Positions 9,049 to 18,581 are shown, counted from the stretch's first letter. The stretch is 64,000 nucleotides of DNA from Mucilaginibacter gilvus (GCF_004054195.1 NZ_SBIW01000003.1:372001-436000), one strand, 5' to 3'. Notes: generated from the letters alone by a model not told the origin. Program-made: numbers and translations.

Positions 9049-9945
9049 TTATTGGCCATCATAGGCTCGTTGCAGGGCCGCTACGTCCGGTTTTTTCATG
9101 TCCATAAAAGCTTGCGTAATGCGTACAATTTGTTCAGGGCTGCCGTTTTTCAGTCCTTCTAACATAACCGTTGATGCAACCTGCCAGGATACGCCGTATT
9201 TATCTTTTAGCCAGCCGCACTGCCCGGGTTTGCCATCAGCAGAAAGCGCTGCCCAATAGTAATCAATCTCATCTTGCGTTTCACAAGGTACCAATAGCGA
9301 CACCGCGTCGTTAAAGCTAAAACCGTGTGGATGCGCGCTGTCCATGGCAGCCATCCAGGTTTGGTCTGCATGAAAATCAGCGAACATCAAACTACCTGCG
9401 TTATCTGGTCCCATTTCTTCAGTGCGAGGGGCCGTAGTACCGCGTTTACCGTCTTTAAACACCGAGCAGTAAAAGTCAATGGCTTCATTGGCTTTACCGG
9501 CCACCTGGCCGGTGTACATCAACGAAGGGACGATCACCGGCCTTTCTTCACCATCCGGGTTGGTGAGTATCAGTTGCCAGGACACACCGTATTTATCGCT
9601 TACCCAACCATAGCGCTCGCTGAAAGGGTAGCGGTCCAGCGGCATCATCACCGATCCGTTGTCTATCAGTTTATTCCAAACTTCGTTAATTCGGCTGGCG
9701 GCATCCGAGGAATCAAAATTGATCATGAAGGAAATAGCAGGGCTAATCTTTAGTCCCTTCCCTGCGCTGATCCCCAGGAACGACTGGCCGGCCATGTTGA
9801 ATTCAACTATTTCGCATTCTCCGCCGGGCATAGGAAAATGGCTAACATAGTCTAAAGCCGAATTGGGTATTAACGAAGTGTAAAATTCGGCAGCTTCTTT
9901 GGCTTTATCCTGGTCGAACCAGATGTGTGGTTTGATAGGTAACAT
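9049..9945 (-). CDS. VOC-family protein with two PhnB-like domains
   Basis: A 298-residue protein built of two PhnB/3-demethylubiquinone methyltransferase-like glyoxalase-fold domains (about residues 3-135 and 138-275). The first begins PHIWFDQDKAKEAAEFYTSLIPNS and the second SLMYTGQVAGKANEAIDFYCSVF; each ends with a version of DKYGVSWQ. PhnB-like proteins are widespread but their substrates are mostly unknown. The gene ends 12 bp from the convergent AraC gene. The tandem-domain form is known in many bacteria. Confidence 0.88.
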   Translation of the reverse strand: MLPIKPHIWFDQDKAKEAAEFYTSLIPNSALDYVSHFPMPGGECEIVEFNMAGQSFLGISAGKGLKISPAISFMINFDSSDAASRINEVWNKLIDNGSVMMPLDRYPFSERYGWVSDKYGVSWQLILTNPDGEERPVIVPSLMYTGQVAGKANEAIDFYCSVFKDGKRGTTAPRTEEMGPDNAGSLMFADFHADQTWMAAMDSAHPHGFSFNDAVSLLVPCETQDEIDYYWAALSADGKPGQCGWLKDKYGVSWQVASTVMLEGLKNGSPEQIVRITQAFMDMKKPDVAALQRAYDGQ

Positions 9946-10421
9946 ATGTAAATGATTTGGTGTTGATGTATTAAAAATTGTAAGCGCTATTGGTTTTGAT
10001 AGATCATACAGCTATAACCTTTATAGATGATCTGTTTTTATTTTAGCGGCTTAACTATCTCAAAATTAACTTCTTTTTAAATATTAGAAAGGGGAAAAGG
10101 AGACATTTTAGGGGCGTATTGCGACAGCATTTAAGTTAAGATCAAACCATCGAACTAAATAAAGAGCCCTTTATCTTATATTGCGTACTCATAAAAACGC
10201 ATGAAAAACCGATGCCCTTTGCTTCTTGCTGGATTACCTGCCTGCCAGCATTATCGAGTAATTGCTCTACCGTACGGTAAGAAAGTATCTTACTGACAGA
10301 TCTCCCCATCAGCTAAAAATGAAGATTTTGTTTTACTGTCAAAGGATTTGATCGGCTTAAAGCTAAATACGATTATTCATCAGGAATACATTATTTTTGT
10401 GCTCATAAATGGAACAGACTG
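9946..10421. other. 476-bp intergenic region with no supported gene
   Basis: No convincing gene is seen. A 31-codon ORF (10201-10296) lacks recognisable features. A perfect 12-bp palindrome TACCGTACGGTA lies at 10268-10279, and a Bacteroidota -7-like box TATTTTTG lies at 10392-10399, 22 bp before the start of the histidine-kinase gene, though without a well-placed TTG upstream. Confidence 0.4.
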
Positions 10422-11531
10422 ATGAATAACGACGAAGGAGAAGATGCGCGTACTGACAATGATAACGCAATTGGGAACGACCCCTTCAGCACTGTTGACA
10501 TAGCCCAAGTCGCGGTCCATTCCGCAAATGCCGGCGTATGGATCATTGATACCGCAACTCAAAACTTCCTGTCATCGGCGCGTACTAAGGAGTTATTCGG
10601 CTTTTTACCTGAAGAGGAAATGTCTTTAGAGGCTGCGATGTCGCAGATCGTGGAAAAACACCGGAAGACTGTTTTGAAAGCGATGGATAACGCTTTTAAA
10701 ACACGCAGTAATTTATATATAGAATACCCGGTTGTAGGATATCATGATCAACAACATCGTTGGCTGAACGTCACCGCCGGGTTTAGTGAATCGGATGCCA
10801 GCAATACTTATTTTTCGGGGATCGTTATGGACATTACTGATCAAAAACAAAATGACCTGCGCAGGTCTAAGTTTATCGGCATGGTCAGCCATGAGTTGAA
10901 AACCCCGCTGACAGCTTTGAAAGCTTATGTGCAAATGTTAAATAACTGGGCCAAAAAACAGAAGGACAATTTTACGATCGGCGCGTTATCGAAAGTAGAC
11001 AAACAGGTCCGGAAAATGCTCAACATGATCAATAGCCTGCTTAATTTATCCGGCGCAGAAACTGGTAAGATCCATCTGAATAAACAAAATTTTACGCTGA
11101 ATGAACTCATCAGCGAGGTGATTGAAGAAACCTTATTTATTACCTCATCGCATCATATTGTAATGTTGCCGTCTGAGTTGATCAACGTCAACGCGGACCG
11201 GGAGAAAATAGAACAGGTGCTGGTAAATCTTTTAAGTAACGCTGCCAAATACTCTGATAAAACGGCCCCAATCGAAATCGGCTGTACGCGAATAGACGAT
11301 ACGGTAACGGTCAGTATCCGGGACGAGGGCCTCGGTATCGCCCAGGATGATATCGCAAAATTATTTCTTCCCCACTACCGGGTGGAAAGTAAGGAAACGG
11401 AGAAGATCAGTGGTTTTGGTATTGGCTTATATTTGTGTGCAGAGATCATTCAAAGGCACCAGGGTGAAATTTGGGTGGAAAGCGAACTGGGAAAAGGGAG
11501 TACTTTCAAATTTACACTTCCTGGCTGTTAA
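10422..11531 (+). CDS. PAS-domain sensor histidine kinase
   Basis: A 369-residue soluble histidine kinase. A PAS/PAC unit occupies about residues 20-145. The H box is SHELKTPLTALKAY near 155, and the ATPase domain shows the N box NLLSNAAKYS, the G1 box DEGLGIA and the G2-like GFGIGLYL near the C-terminus. No transmembrane segment is visible, so it should sense a cytoplasmic signal. No response regulator is adjacent. It is followed after only eight bases by a DksA-like gene, so the two are likely co-transcribed. Confidence 0.9.
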   Translation: MNNDEGEDARTDNDNAIGNDPFSTVDIAQVAVHSANAGVWIIDTATQNFLSSARTKELFGFLPEEEMSLEAAMSQIVEKHRKTVLKAMDNAFKTRSNLYIEYPVVGYHDQQHRWLNVTAGFSESDASNTYFSGIVMDITDQKQNDLRRSKFIGMVSHELKTPLTALKAYVQMLNNWAKKQKDNFTIGALSKVDKQVRKMLNMINSLLNLSGAETGKIHLNKQNFTLNELISEVIEETLFITSSHHIVMLPSELINVNADREKIEQVLVNLLSNAAKYSDKTAPIEIGCTRIDDTVTVSIRDEGLGIAQDDIAKLFLPHYRVESKETEKISGFGIGLYLCAEIIQRHQGEIWVESELGKGSTFKFTLPGC

Positions 11532-11539
11532 TTACCATC

Positions 11540-11926
11540 ATGGAAAAAAAACTTATCAAAACACGTTACAGCGACAATGAACTGGCCGAATTCCGGGAAC
11601 TGATCACTGAGAAGATAAAAATAGCGCGCGAAGAATTTCTTTCTCTCGCAGGTTCTTTGAACTCTACGAATAGCAATGGTACCGATGATACGGCCGCCGC
11701 GGGAAAGACACTGGAGGACGGTTCCGATTCACTGGAAAAAGAATCCATTAATCAATTAGCATCGCGACAGAAAAAATTCATCGAACAATTGGAGGCGGCG
11801 CTCATCCGGATCCAAAATAAGACCTATGGGATTTGCCGGGAAACTGGCAAACTGATCCAGAAGGAACGACTGCGCGCTGTACCTCACACCACCCTGAGTA
11901 TGGAAGCGAAATTGAAACAGCACTGA
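11540..11926 (+). CDS. TraR/DksA-family protein without a complete zinc finger
   Basis: A 128-residue protein. The start at 11540 is chosen because it follows the kinase stop by eight bases and fits the family length; an upstream in-frame start would overlap the kinase. The N-terminal two thirds are a charged coiled coil as in DksA, and the C-terminus carries the DksA-like block YGICRETGKLI followed by RLRAVPHTTL. Only one cysteine is present where canonical DksA has four, so a zinc finger cannot form. DksA-like proteins bind RNA polymerase through the secondary channel and modulate transcription; cysteine-poor forms are frequent in Bacteroidota. Confidence 0.82.
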   Translation: MEKKLIKTRYSDNELAEFRELITEKIKIAREEFLSLAGSLNSTNSNGTDDTAAAGKTLEDGSDSLEKESINQLASRQKKFIEQLEAALIRIQNKTYGICRETGKLIQKERLRAVPHTTLSMEAKLKQH

Positions 11927-11991
11927 TGCTGCATTCGGTTAACAGTAATCCTCGGTCAAAGTTTTGACATCTTGCTTGATGCGTTGGTAAT

Positions 11992-12438
11992 TCAATGACA
12001 CTTCTTTGAGGGTAAGCTCGCGACCCCAGGTATTTCTTGGTAAGCGCTTTCTTCCTGCGCAATAGCGTCATGGTCATTCTGTATTTGACAATGGAAAGTT
12101 TTGAGATTGATAGTGTTGGTCGGATCATCGGCCAACATACCCACAAATTCATCTAATGACAAGCCTGCTATTTTAGAGGCTGGTATAGCATAATCTAATT
12201 GGGTGGAGCGGCTAACGGAAGTATCGCTGCTGTTGATAGATAGGCTTTCTTTTTGCTGGTTGATCTTGCCAAAACGATCAGATAGTTGTTTTGCAGTATC
12301 TCCGGTGACCTGCCCGCAAATAATATTACCGACAATGTTCATAATGACCTCCGCCTGTTGCCGGCTCATTTTCGGGGGCAGAGGGTTTGTATTTCCAGTC
12401 TTTTCGAGTACATTATGACCCTTATTTAAAGGATATAA
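11992..12438 (-). pseudogene. C-terminal remnant of a TraG/MobC-type conjugation coupling ATPase
   Basis: An open frame from 12438 down to 11992 encodes a C-terminal coupling-protein segment: GHNVLEKTGNTNPLPPKMSR, then AEVIMNIVGNIICGQVTGDT, then STQLDYAIPASKIAGLSLDEF, FVGMLADDP and LKTFHC. These match, from memory of the family, the end of type IV coupling proteins (TraG/TraD/MobC) of Bacteroidota conjugative elements. The Walker A and B region that should precede is absent; a TAG at 12439-12441 closes the frame upstream. The last residues (SLPSKKCH) look frame-shifted. An ATG at 12369 could still start a 125-residue product. It lies between a DksA-like gene and a tRNA. Confidence 0.75.
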
Positions 12439-12562
12439 CTATTTATTATACAAGTGCTTAACTCTTTCTTGGCCCCCAAATGTAAAAACTAATTCCGGGG
12501 GTCCGGATTGGTGTTCCAAAGTGTGTATTCGTAAGGACTGAAAAGGATTGGAATAAAATAGA

Positions 12563-12593
12563 AAACCCTCTAAATCACCGATTTAGAGGGTTT
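12563..12593 (-). terminator. terminator behind the tRNA gene
   Basis: A perfect 14-bp stem (12563-12576 with 12580-12593) around a 3-nt loop, 26 bp downstream of the 3' end of the minus-strand tRNA. The U run on the minus strand is short (A-rich plus strand at 12562-12565). Confidence 0.7.
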
Positions 12594-12618
12594 GTGATTC
12601 TTCAAAAATCACATTTTG

Positions 12619-12692
12619 TGCGCCCACCTGGGCTCGAACCAGGGACCAAAAGATTATGAGTCTTCTACTCTAACCAACTGAGCTATAGGCGC
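12619..12692 (-). tRNA. tRNA-Met (CAT anticodon)
   Basis: The reverse strand folds into a full cloverleaf: acceptor stem GCGCCTA/TGGGCGC, D stem GCTC/GAGT, anticodon stem GAAGA/TCTTT with loop CTCATAA, and T arm CCTGG-TTCGAGC-CCAGG, then discriminator A. The anticodon is CAT. The anticodon stem lacks the three G-C pairs of initiator tRNA, so this is an elongator tRNA-Met or the lysidine-modified tRNA-Ile2, which sequence alone does not settle. CCA is not encoded. Confidence 0.92.
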
Positions 12693-12895
12693 TGAAAATA
12701 GTTGTTATTTTCGAGGCTGCAAATATGTAAAAATGCAGCCGGAATTACAAAAATCATTTCACTTTTTCCCGCGGGTATGTAATTGCCTGTTTTATAGGTG
12801 ATTTATTTAAAGTCGGCAAAAGAATTATTCGGGCGAGGTATACAATTACCCGCAAGCCGTGCCCGGATTAAGCAAACGACTTACCGGTTCTACTA

Positions 12896-15800
12896 TTAAT
12901 GGAAATTTCTTCCCTTATGAAATGCTCCTTCTGTCGAAACTGCAGGCACCGTAGACCGCAGGTCATAATCGTATGGCTTGGTTGTTTCGTCGCCGCGTGC
13001 GAGGGTTTGCGGTAGTTCATCGGTTGTTTCTGTTAAACTCCGCAGTAATGCCGTTAAATTAAAGCAGCGCTGCACCACCAGGTGTGTTACGCCATTGGCA
13101 ATTTGCAATTTCCCCGCCACCATCAACAAACGCGACTGCACAATCTCCTTGCGGTATTTGTCAAATAGCTTTTGCCATACCACAAGGTTGGCCGAACCTG
13201 TTTCATCTTCCAGTGTCATAAACAAAACCCCTTTGGCTGTACCCGGTCGCTGCCGAACGGTGATCAAACCGGCAACGCATACATAATCTCCATCTTTTTT
13301 ATGCGAAAGATCGCTTACCCGTATGTTACGCAACTGGGTAAGTTTGGCGCGCAGCAAACCAACAGGATGATCTTTCAGCGAAAGGCCGGTAGAAATGTAA
13401 TCCTGTACTACGTGCTCGCCGCGCGTCATTGGCGGCAGATCCGGTGCTGCTTCCAAAAAGCTTTCAGAGAATTGGCCATCAAATAAGCCTATTGGCCTGT
13501 CGGCTAAAGCAGATACTTCCCATAAAGCCATGCGGCGGTTGGCACCCAATGAGCGAAAAGCATCTGCATCTGCCAGTTTTTCGAGGGCAGCCTCCGGAAT
13601 ATCCACCGCTCGCAACTGGTCTATGTGGCTATAACCTTGGTTACGCATGGCTACCAATATGGTCATATCGTCTTCCTTTAGCCCCTTTACTTGCCTGAAG
13701 CCTAATCTAACGGCATGATGTCCATGGCTTTTTTCTTCGAGCGTATTATCCCATTCAGAATGGTTTACATCTACGGGTAGCACCTGTACGCCGTGGTCGC
13801 GCGCATCCCTAACAATTTGTGCCGGCTGGTAAAAACCCATTGGCTGGCTGTTGAGCAATGCCGTGCAGAATACATCCGGATAATGGCATTTAAGCCAGGA
13901 GGAAATATAAACCAGCAAGGCAAAAGAGGCCGCATGGCTTTCGGGGAAACCATACCCTTCAAAACCCTGCAATTGTTTAAATACCCGGCGTGCAAAATCT
14001 TCCTCGTAATCTCGAGCCATCATCCCTGCAACCATTTTGTCCTCGTAGTGCTTTAGTTTACCATTAGCCTTGAAGGAAGCCATGCTGCGCCGCAACTGGT
14101 CTGCCTCGCCCGGGGTAAAACCTGCTGCTACAATGGCAATTTCCATGGCCTGTTCCTGGAAAAGCGGTACGCCCAATGTGCGGCTTAATATTTCTTTAAG
14201 TTCATCTTTAGGGTATTCTGCATCTTCTTCGCCGTTCCGTCGCCGTAGGTAAGGATGCACCATATCGCCCTGTATGGGCCCCGGCCTTACAATGGCTACT
14301 TCTATTACCAAATCGTAAAACACGCGGGGTTTTAACCGCGGCAACATACTCATCTGCGCCCGGCTCTCTATCTGGAAAACGCCGATGGTATCTGCCCGGC
14401 AGATCATATCATAAACCTTCTCGTCGTCCTGCGGTACATTGGCCAGGGTCAGTTTCTCTCCGTAATGACGCAAAACCAAGTCAAACGCCTTGCGGATCAT
14501 CGTCAGCATACCTAAACCGAGCACGTCTATTTTCAGGATTCCCAAGTCTTCCAGGTCATCTTTGTTCCATTCTACTTGCGTGCGGTTCTCCATCCGCGCA
14601 TTCAGTATGGGGCAAAAATTGGATAGCTGGCCTTCGGTAATTACAAAACCACCTGTATGCTGGCCCAATTGTCGGGGAAAACCCATTAGGTCGCAGGTGA
14701 GCTGCAATACTTTTAATATCAGCGGGTCTTTGGGGTTCAGCCCCTGGTCAAGTAAGCGCTTTTCATCAAAACCTTCCTCGTAAAAATCCCAAATGGTAGC
14801 GCCGATGCGTTTGATAGTATCTTCGGATACGCCCATTGCCTTGCCTATATCGCGGATAGCACCTTTGTGACGCTCTTGCGTAACGGTGGCCACAATGGCC
14901 GCCCTATCGCGCCCGTAATCATCATAAATAAACTGGATGATCTCTTCGCGCCGTTCGTGTTCATAATCCACATCAATATCCGGCCATTCATCCCGCGCAT
15001 CCGACATAAAGCGGGAAAACAATAAGCGCGATTCTTCGGGATTAACAGCTGTAATACCCAAACAAAAACAAACTGTAGAGTTAGCTGCCGAGCCGCGCCC
15101 CTGGTGTAAAATACCCAGTTCTTCGGCTTTTTGCGTTTTTTTATAAACCCGCAAAAAATACCAGGCCAGGTTACGCTTTTTAATAAAATCCAGTTCAAAT
15201 TCAATCTGCTTTAGGTGTTTCTCGGGGATAGGGTCTCCCAAACGCTCGTTTGCGCCGACCCAGGTTAGTTTTTCTAAACGCTGCTGGCGGGTTAACCCAT
15301 TCACCAGTTGTTCCTCGGGCTCCAGGTATTTGAGCATGTCTAATGAAAAGGTACAGGCATCAGCAATAAATAATGCGTTTTGAATGGCCTGAGGATAGCC
15401 GCGAAATAATCGTTCAATCTCCTCCAATGGTTTCAAAAAGCGTTCGGCGTTGGAGTGCAGCCTAAACCCTGCTGTATGGATGGTACACTTTTCCCTAATA
15501 CAGGTGAGTACATCCTGCAGTTCGCGCCGACCGGCAATATGGTAATACACATCACCGGTGGCCACTAAAGGTACGCCTGTTTCCGTAAGGCGAAACAGGC
15601 GTTTGGCATCCTGACCCTGGTAATTAAAAGAGGCGGCTAAATAAAGCGAACTGCCAAAATGTTGCCGGTATGCCAGCAGGTCTTTTTTAAATGCTTCATC
15701 AAAATCAAACTTGCTGTTTAATTTATCCGGCGCAATCGCCACAAACAACAGGCCTTCTGTATGTTCATATACATCCGCCTTATATAATTCACATTTACCC

Positions 15801-16105
15801 TTCTCTGTACGCAGATTGCCTTTGGTAAGCAATGCCGATAGGCGCCCGTAAGCTGCAATATCAGTAGGGTAGGCCAACAAGCTGGTGCCATCCATCAAAT
15901 CCAGTCGGCAGGCCGGGATAAAGCTAATACCAGTCTGCTTAGCGGCAATATGCCCGCGAACAATTCCGGCCAAAGAGTTCCGATCAGTTATAGCAATGGC
16001 CGAATAGCCTAATCTTTTGGCTTCCTCTGCCAGTTCGTGCGGATGCGAGCCCCCTCGCAGAAAGCTAAAATTGGATGTTACCTGTAGTTCCGCGTATGCT
16101 ATCAT
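12896..16105 (-). CDS. dnaE2: error-prone DNA polymerase DnaE2 (ImuC)
   Basis: A 1069-residue C-family polymerase. The N-terminal PHP domain starts AYAELQVTSNFSFLRGGSHP; the palm carries the catalytic acidic motif PDIDVDYEHERRE near residue 375; the C-terminal OB-fold region follows around 960-1040. Length and the short PHP/tail architecture fit DnaE2 rather than the replicative DnaE1 (about 1150-1200 residues with a tau-binding tail). DnaE2 extends DNA past lesions and is the mutagenic polymerase of the ImuABC mutasome. It is the last gene of the operon, 6 bp after imuB. Confidence 0.95.
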   Translation of the reverse strand: MIAYAELQVTSNFSFLRGGSHPHELAEEAKRLGYSAIAITDRNSLAGIVRGHIAAKQTGISFIPACRLDLMDGTSLLAYPTDIAAYGRLSALLTKGNLRTEKGKCELYKADVYEHTEGLLFVAIAPDKLNSKFDFDEAFKKDLLAYRQHFGSSLYLAASFNYQGQDAKRLFRLTETGVPLVATGDVYYHIAGRRELQDVLTCIREKCTIHTAGFRLHSNAERFLKPLEEIERLFRGYPQAIQNALFIADACTFSLDMLKYLEPEEQLVNGLTRQQRLEKLTWVGANERLGDPIPEKHLKQIEFELDFIKKRNLAWYFLRVYKKTQKAEELGILHQGRGSAANSTVCFCLGITAVNPEESRLLFSRFMSDARDEWPDIDVDYEHERREEIIQFIYDDYGRDRAAIVATVTQERHKGAIRDIGKAMGVSEDTIKRIGATIWDFYEEGFDEKRLLDQGLNPKDPLILKVLQLTCDLMGFPRQLGQHTGGFVITEGQLSNFCPILNARMENRTQVEWNKDDLEDLGILKIDVLGLGMLTMIRKAFDLVLRHYGEKLTLANVPQDDEKVYDMICRADTIGVFQIESRAQMSMLPRLKPRVFYDLVIEVAIVRPGPIQGDMVHPYLRRRNGEEDAEYPKDELKEILSRTLGVPLFQEQAMEIAIVAAGFTPGEADQLRRSMASFKANGKLKHYEDKMVAGMMARDYEEDFARRVFKQLQGFEGYGFPESHAASFALLVYISSWLKCHYPDVFCTALLNSQPMGFYQPAQIVRDARDHGVQVLPVDVNHSEWDNTLEEKSHGHHAVRLGFRQVKGLKEDDMTILVAMRNQGYSHIDQLRAVDIPEAALEKLADADAFRSLGANRRMALWEVSALADRPIGLFDGQFSESFLEAAPDLPPMTRGEHVVQDYISTGLSLKDHPVGLLRAKLTQLRNIRVSDLSHKKDGDYVCVAGLITVRQRPGTAKGVLFMTLEDETGSANLVVWQKLFDKYRKEIVQSRLLMVAGKLQIANGVTHLVVQRCFNLTALLRSLTETTDELPQTLARGDETTKPYDYDLRSTVPAVSTEGAFHKGRNFH

Positions 16106-16111
16106 CCTGTT

Positions 16112-17608
16112 CTAAGCAAAATAACCATGTAAATACCATTGTGCATCGCCACCATCATAATATCCCGAGCGAAACACCCAGTAACGCTGCCCATCGGTAT
16201 CTTCCACAACATAATAATCCCGGTGCTCGCCGCTGTCGCGCCACCATTCGCGGCCAATGCGTTCAGGCCCATCCGCTTTGGTGATGTTGTGCCGTTTGCC
16301 TTTATAAATAAATAGCTTGGGCGGGTTATCCGGCACCAGTGCCATCACTTCAATGGCTTCGGGAGGGTTTAACAAACGCATAGGCCGCATTTGCATGGGC
16401 CAGGTAGTTTCGGGTTCTTCGGTGATGGACTTTGCTGCTTTTACAGAGCGCTCGGGCCAGTAATGTTCGGCAGGTAAAAAGCGCTGGATGGTTTGCGACC
16501 CTACTTTACCTGCTACACGGTCAAGCATTTCGGCCAACGAGGTATCCTCTAAGCCTTTATCCAGCGCCCACAGCTGTTCCTGCGGGGTTTCCATTTCTTC
16601 AACCTTTGGCACTTCCAGTACAAATAATTCTATCCCCAGGGCAGGTTCTATTTTAGAGATCTGCAGCTCGAAAAGCTTTAAAAGATGCGAAACACTATGT
16701 GAACCCCGGTTGGTGGTGATGCCTGTTTGCACCGTGCGGCCGTCTATCCGGTAACATTTAAGTACTGCTTTACGTACCCCTTTGCCTTCGGCCTGTAAGC
16801 GCATACATAATGCAGATAATAGTTTTTCGATAGCTATAGCGATGCCCGGCGCGTTACGGATCGGTTCCAAACAAGGCAACCGCTCCACGTACGGAACAGG
16901 CGGTATCAATGGTTCCGGGTATTCTGCTGCGCGACCCAAAGCCTGGTCTAACCGTAACAGTAATTCTTTGCCGAAACGCCGCCGTAAAGCCTGGGCGGGT
17001 ATTGATAATAAAAGCCCGATAGTACGAAAGCCTAATTTTTGCAACCGCTCTAAAATTTCATCGCTTAACCTTAAAGCAGCCGGCGGTAAACCGGCAATGG
17101 CCTTAGCCTGTGCATCGGCCTCTACAATGGGCCTGGAAACGGCAAAATGGGCTACTGCCCAGGCAGCGCCGGGAGTATCTGCAATGGCCGCGCGGGCATC
17201 AAAACCCGCATTACGCAATTTTAAAACGATCTCTTTCAGGTAGCCGTGTTCGCCAGCCCAAAGGTGGGTGCAGCCGGAGATATCAAGAATTAAACCATCA
17301 GGCAGATCTACAGACACGATAGGGGTGTAGCGAATGCACCAGAGGCCTAACAAGCGCAGTAACTTTGCCGCTTTGCCGGGTATATCATCCACTACCACCA
17401 GTTCGGCTACGGCTGCCCGCGCATCGGCTACGGCCATACCGGTGAATGCGCCCTGTTGTTCTGCCAGCGGACTGGCTGCAGTGATGATAACGCGGTTTTT
17501 TACCGGTGCAGCCAGCACAAAAGGGTTTTCCTTCAATTCGGGCCGACGAAGCGCCAGGGCATCCGTTAGCAAATGGCGGAACACGATAACCATATAACGT
17601 TTGGGCAT
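16112..17608 (-). CDS. imuB: ImuB, Y-family polymerase-like mutasome adaptor
   Basis: A 498-residue Y-family protein of ImuB type. The N-terminus reads YMVIVFRHLLTDALALRRPEL, where an active polymerase would have a metal-binding Asp before the steric-gate region, so it is probably catalytically inactive, as known for ImuB. Helix-hairpin-helix and little-finger regions follow (about 170-350), then a long C-terminal extension used by ImuB to contact the beta clamp and partners. It sits between imuA (3 bp upstream) and dnaE2 (6 bp downstream), and the order matches known mutasome operons. Confidence 0.93.
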   Translation of the reverse strand: MPKRYMVIVFRHLLTDALALRRPELKENPFVLAAPVKNRVIITAASPLAEQQGAFTGMAVADARAAVAELVVVDDIPGKAAKLLRLLGLWCIRYTPIVSVDLPDGLILDISGCTHLWAGEHGYLKEIVLKLRNAGFDARAAIADTPGAAWAVAHFAVSRPIVEADAQAKAIAGLPPAALRLSDEILERLQKLGFRTIGLLLSIPAQALRRRFGKELLLRLDQALGRAAEYPEPLIPPVPYVERLPCLEPIRNAPGIAIAIEKLLSALCMRLQAEGKGVRKAVLKCYRIDGRTVQTGITTNRGSHSVSHLLKLFELQISKIEPALGIELFVLEVPKVEEMETPQEQLWALDKGLEDTSLAEMLDRVAGKVGSQTIQRFLPAEHYWPERSVKAAKSITEEPETTWPMQMRPMRLLNPPEAIEVMALVPDNPPKLFIYKGKRHNITKADGPERIGREWWRDSGEHRDYYVVEDTDGQRYWVFRSGYYDGGDAQWYLHGYFA

Positions 17609-17611
17609 GTT

Positions 17612-18334
17612 TCAACCTACCTGCCTTTCTTCTATGAGGGTTAATTCCTCAACCGGGATAAACCGCCCTTCCTGCCATTCTAATATCCAGCTACCCGTTT
17701 GCCCATTGCGTACTTTTAGCAAGTCTACCTGCCAGCGCAGATAGCCTATACCTGGTAAACCGTCCATATCGGCACTTGGCAGGGATCTGACCTGCCAGCG
17801 CGCCGCACAGGAAGTAGAGCCGAGTTTATCAGCAGCATTGCGTAACACAAAACCGGTTACCCGGCTTTGTTCCACCGCCAGTTGCAGGCGGCGCGATTGC
17901 TTAAAATTTATTTCGCCCAACTCGCAAACCACTGCTTTTAGTCCGGGGCATTTTAAAGCTTCCTCCATCACCCATAATGCATCTTTATCTTTGGTGAGGC
18001 TGATAAAGATCACACGGTGTGCTTCTACGCCAAAAAGCGTGAGTGCCGGGGCAAACAACCGCCTTGCGCGCCCTATCCATACGCAAACGCCGCCCTGCTG
18101 CATCAACACAGAAAGAATGCCGGTAACCAGCCCCCCGGAAGCAGCCGCTTGTTCGCTGCTGCCACAAACCAGTTCATGGATAGCACCTACCGGGAACACA
18201 CCATTTGGAAACGCGGCCTCTACCAAACCCAAACCTACCAAATTGCGCATACCCACAGGTGGAGGCCTATAGCCTTCCCATTGCAAAATATTTTTCTGCA
18301 GCCTTTCAATCATCTCTCTTTTTTCAACGGCCAT
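17612..18334 (-). CDS. imuA: ImuA, RecA-like mutasome protein
   Basis: A 240-residue RecA-fold protein of the ImuA/SulA-like family. The beginning (REMIERLQKNILQWEGYRPP) and the block FPNGVFPVGAIHELVCGSSEQ are typical of the Bacteroidota ImuA, where the Walker A is degenerate. In the mutasome, ImuA associates with RecA/ImuB and helps load DnaE2 at lesions. It is the first gene of the operon imuA-imuB-dnaE2. The upstream region holds two palindromes that could be damage-response operators. An alternative start is the Met at residue 8. Confidence 0.9.
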   Translation of the reverse strand: MAVEKREMIERLQKNILQWEGYRPPPVGMRNLVGLGLVEAAFPNGVFPVGAIHELVCGSSEQAAASGGLVTGILSVLMQQGGVCVWIGRARRLFAPALTLFGVEAHRVIFISLTKDKDALWVMEEALKCPGLKAVVCELGEINFKQSRRLQLAVEQSRVTGFVLRNAADKLGSTSCAARWQVRSLPSADMDGLPGIGYLRWQVDLLKVRNGQTGSWILEWQEGRFIPVEELTLIEERQVG

Positions 18335-18383
18335 GATAAACGACTTTGGGACTGTAAAGCTATGCTAATATTTTTAGTATTTT

Positions 18384-18421
18384 GTAATTATTACACATTT
18401 ATTTTAACAAACGGTGTTAAA
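18384..18421 (-). promoter_or_regulatory. palindromes upstream of imuA, candidate operator
   Basis: Two inverted repeats lie 50-90 bp upstream of the imuA start: GTAATTATTAC at 18384-18394 and TTTAACA-N5-TGTTAAA at 18403-18421. Mutasome operons are usually controlled by LexA or a similar DNA-damage repressor, so the second one is a reasonable candidate site. Nothing in the window encodes such a repressor. Confidence 0.35.
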
Positions 18422-18581
18422 TAATTAAAATATGATAAACCCTTCCATTTTGGAAAAAGCATGTTAGAATGATAAGAGATGAATGCAGCTTTACCGTAAA
18501 AAAGGCTAATTTTATGCAACAGGCCGATAAATAAAAAACTTGGCATAAGTTTGGGGCGTACGCTGTTTTACATCTTATACC

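Noticed and set aside
10201-10296. 31-codon ORF before the PAS kinase
   Set aside because: No promoter, partner or recognisable feature; length expected by chance.
12439-12618. attL/attR-type repeat of the tRNA end
   Set aside because: No second copy of the tRNA 3' end was recognised in the nearby sequence, so an attachment site cannot be claimed.
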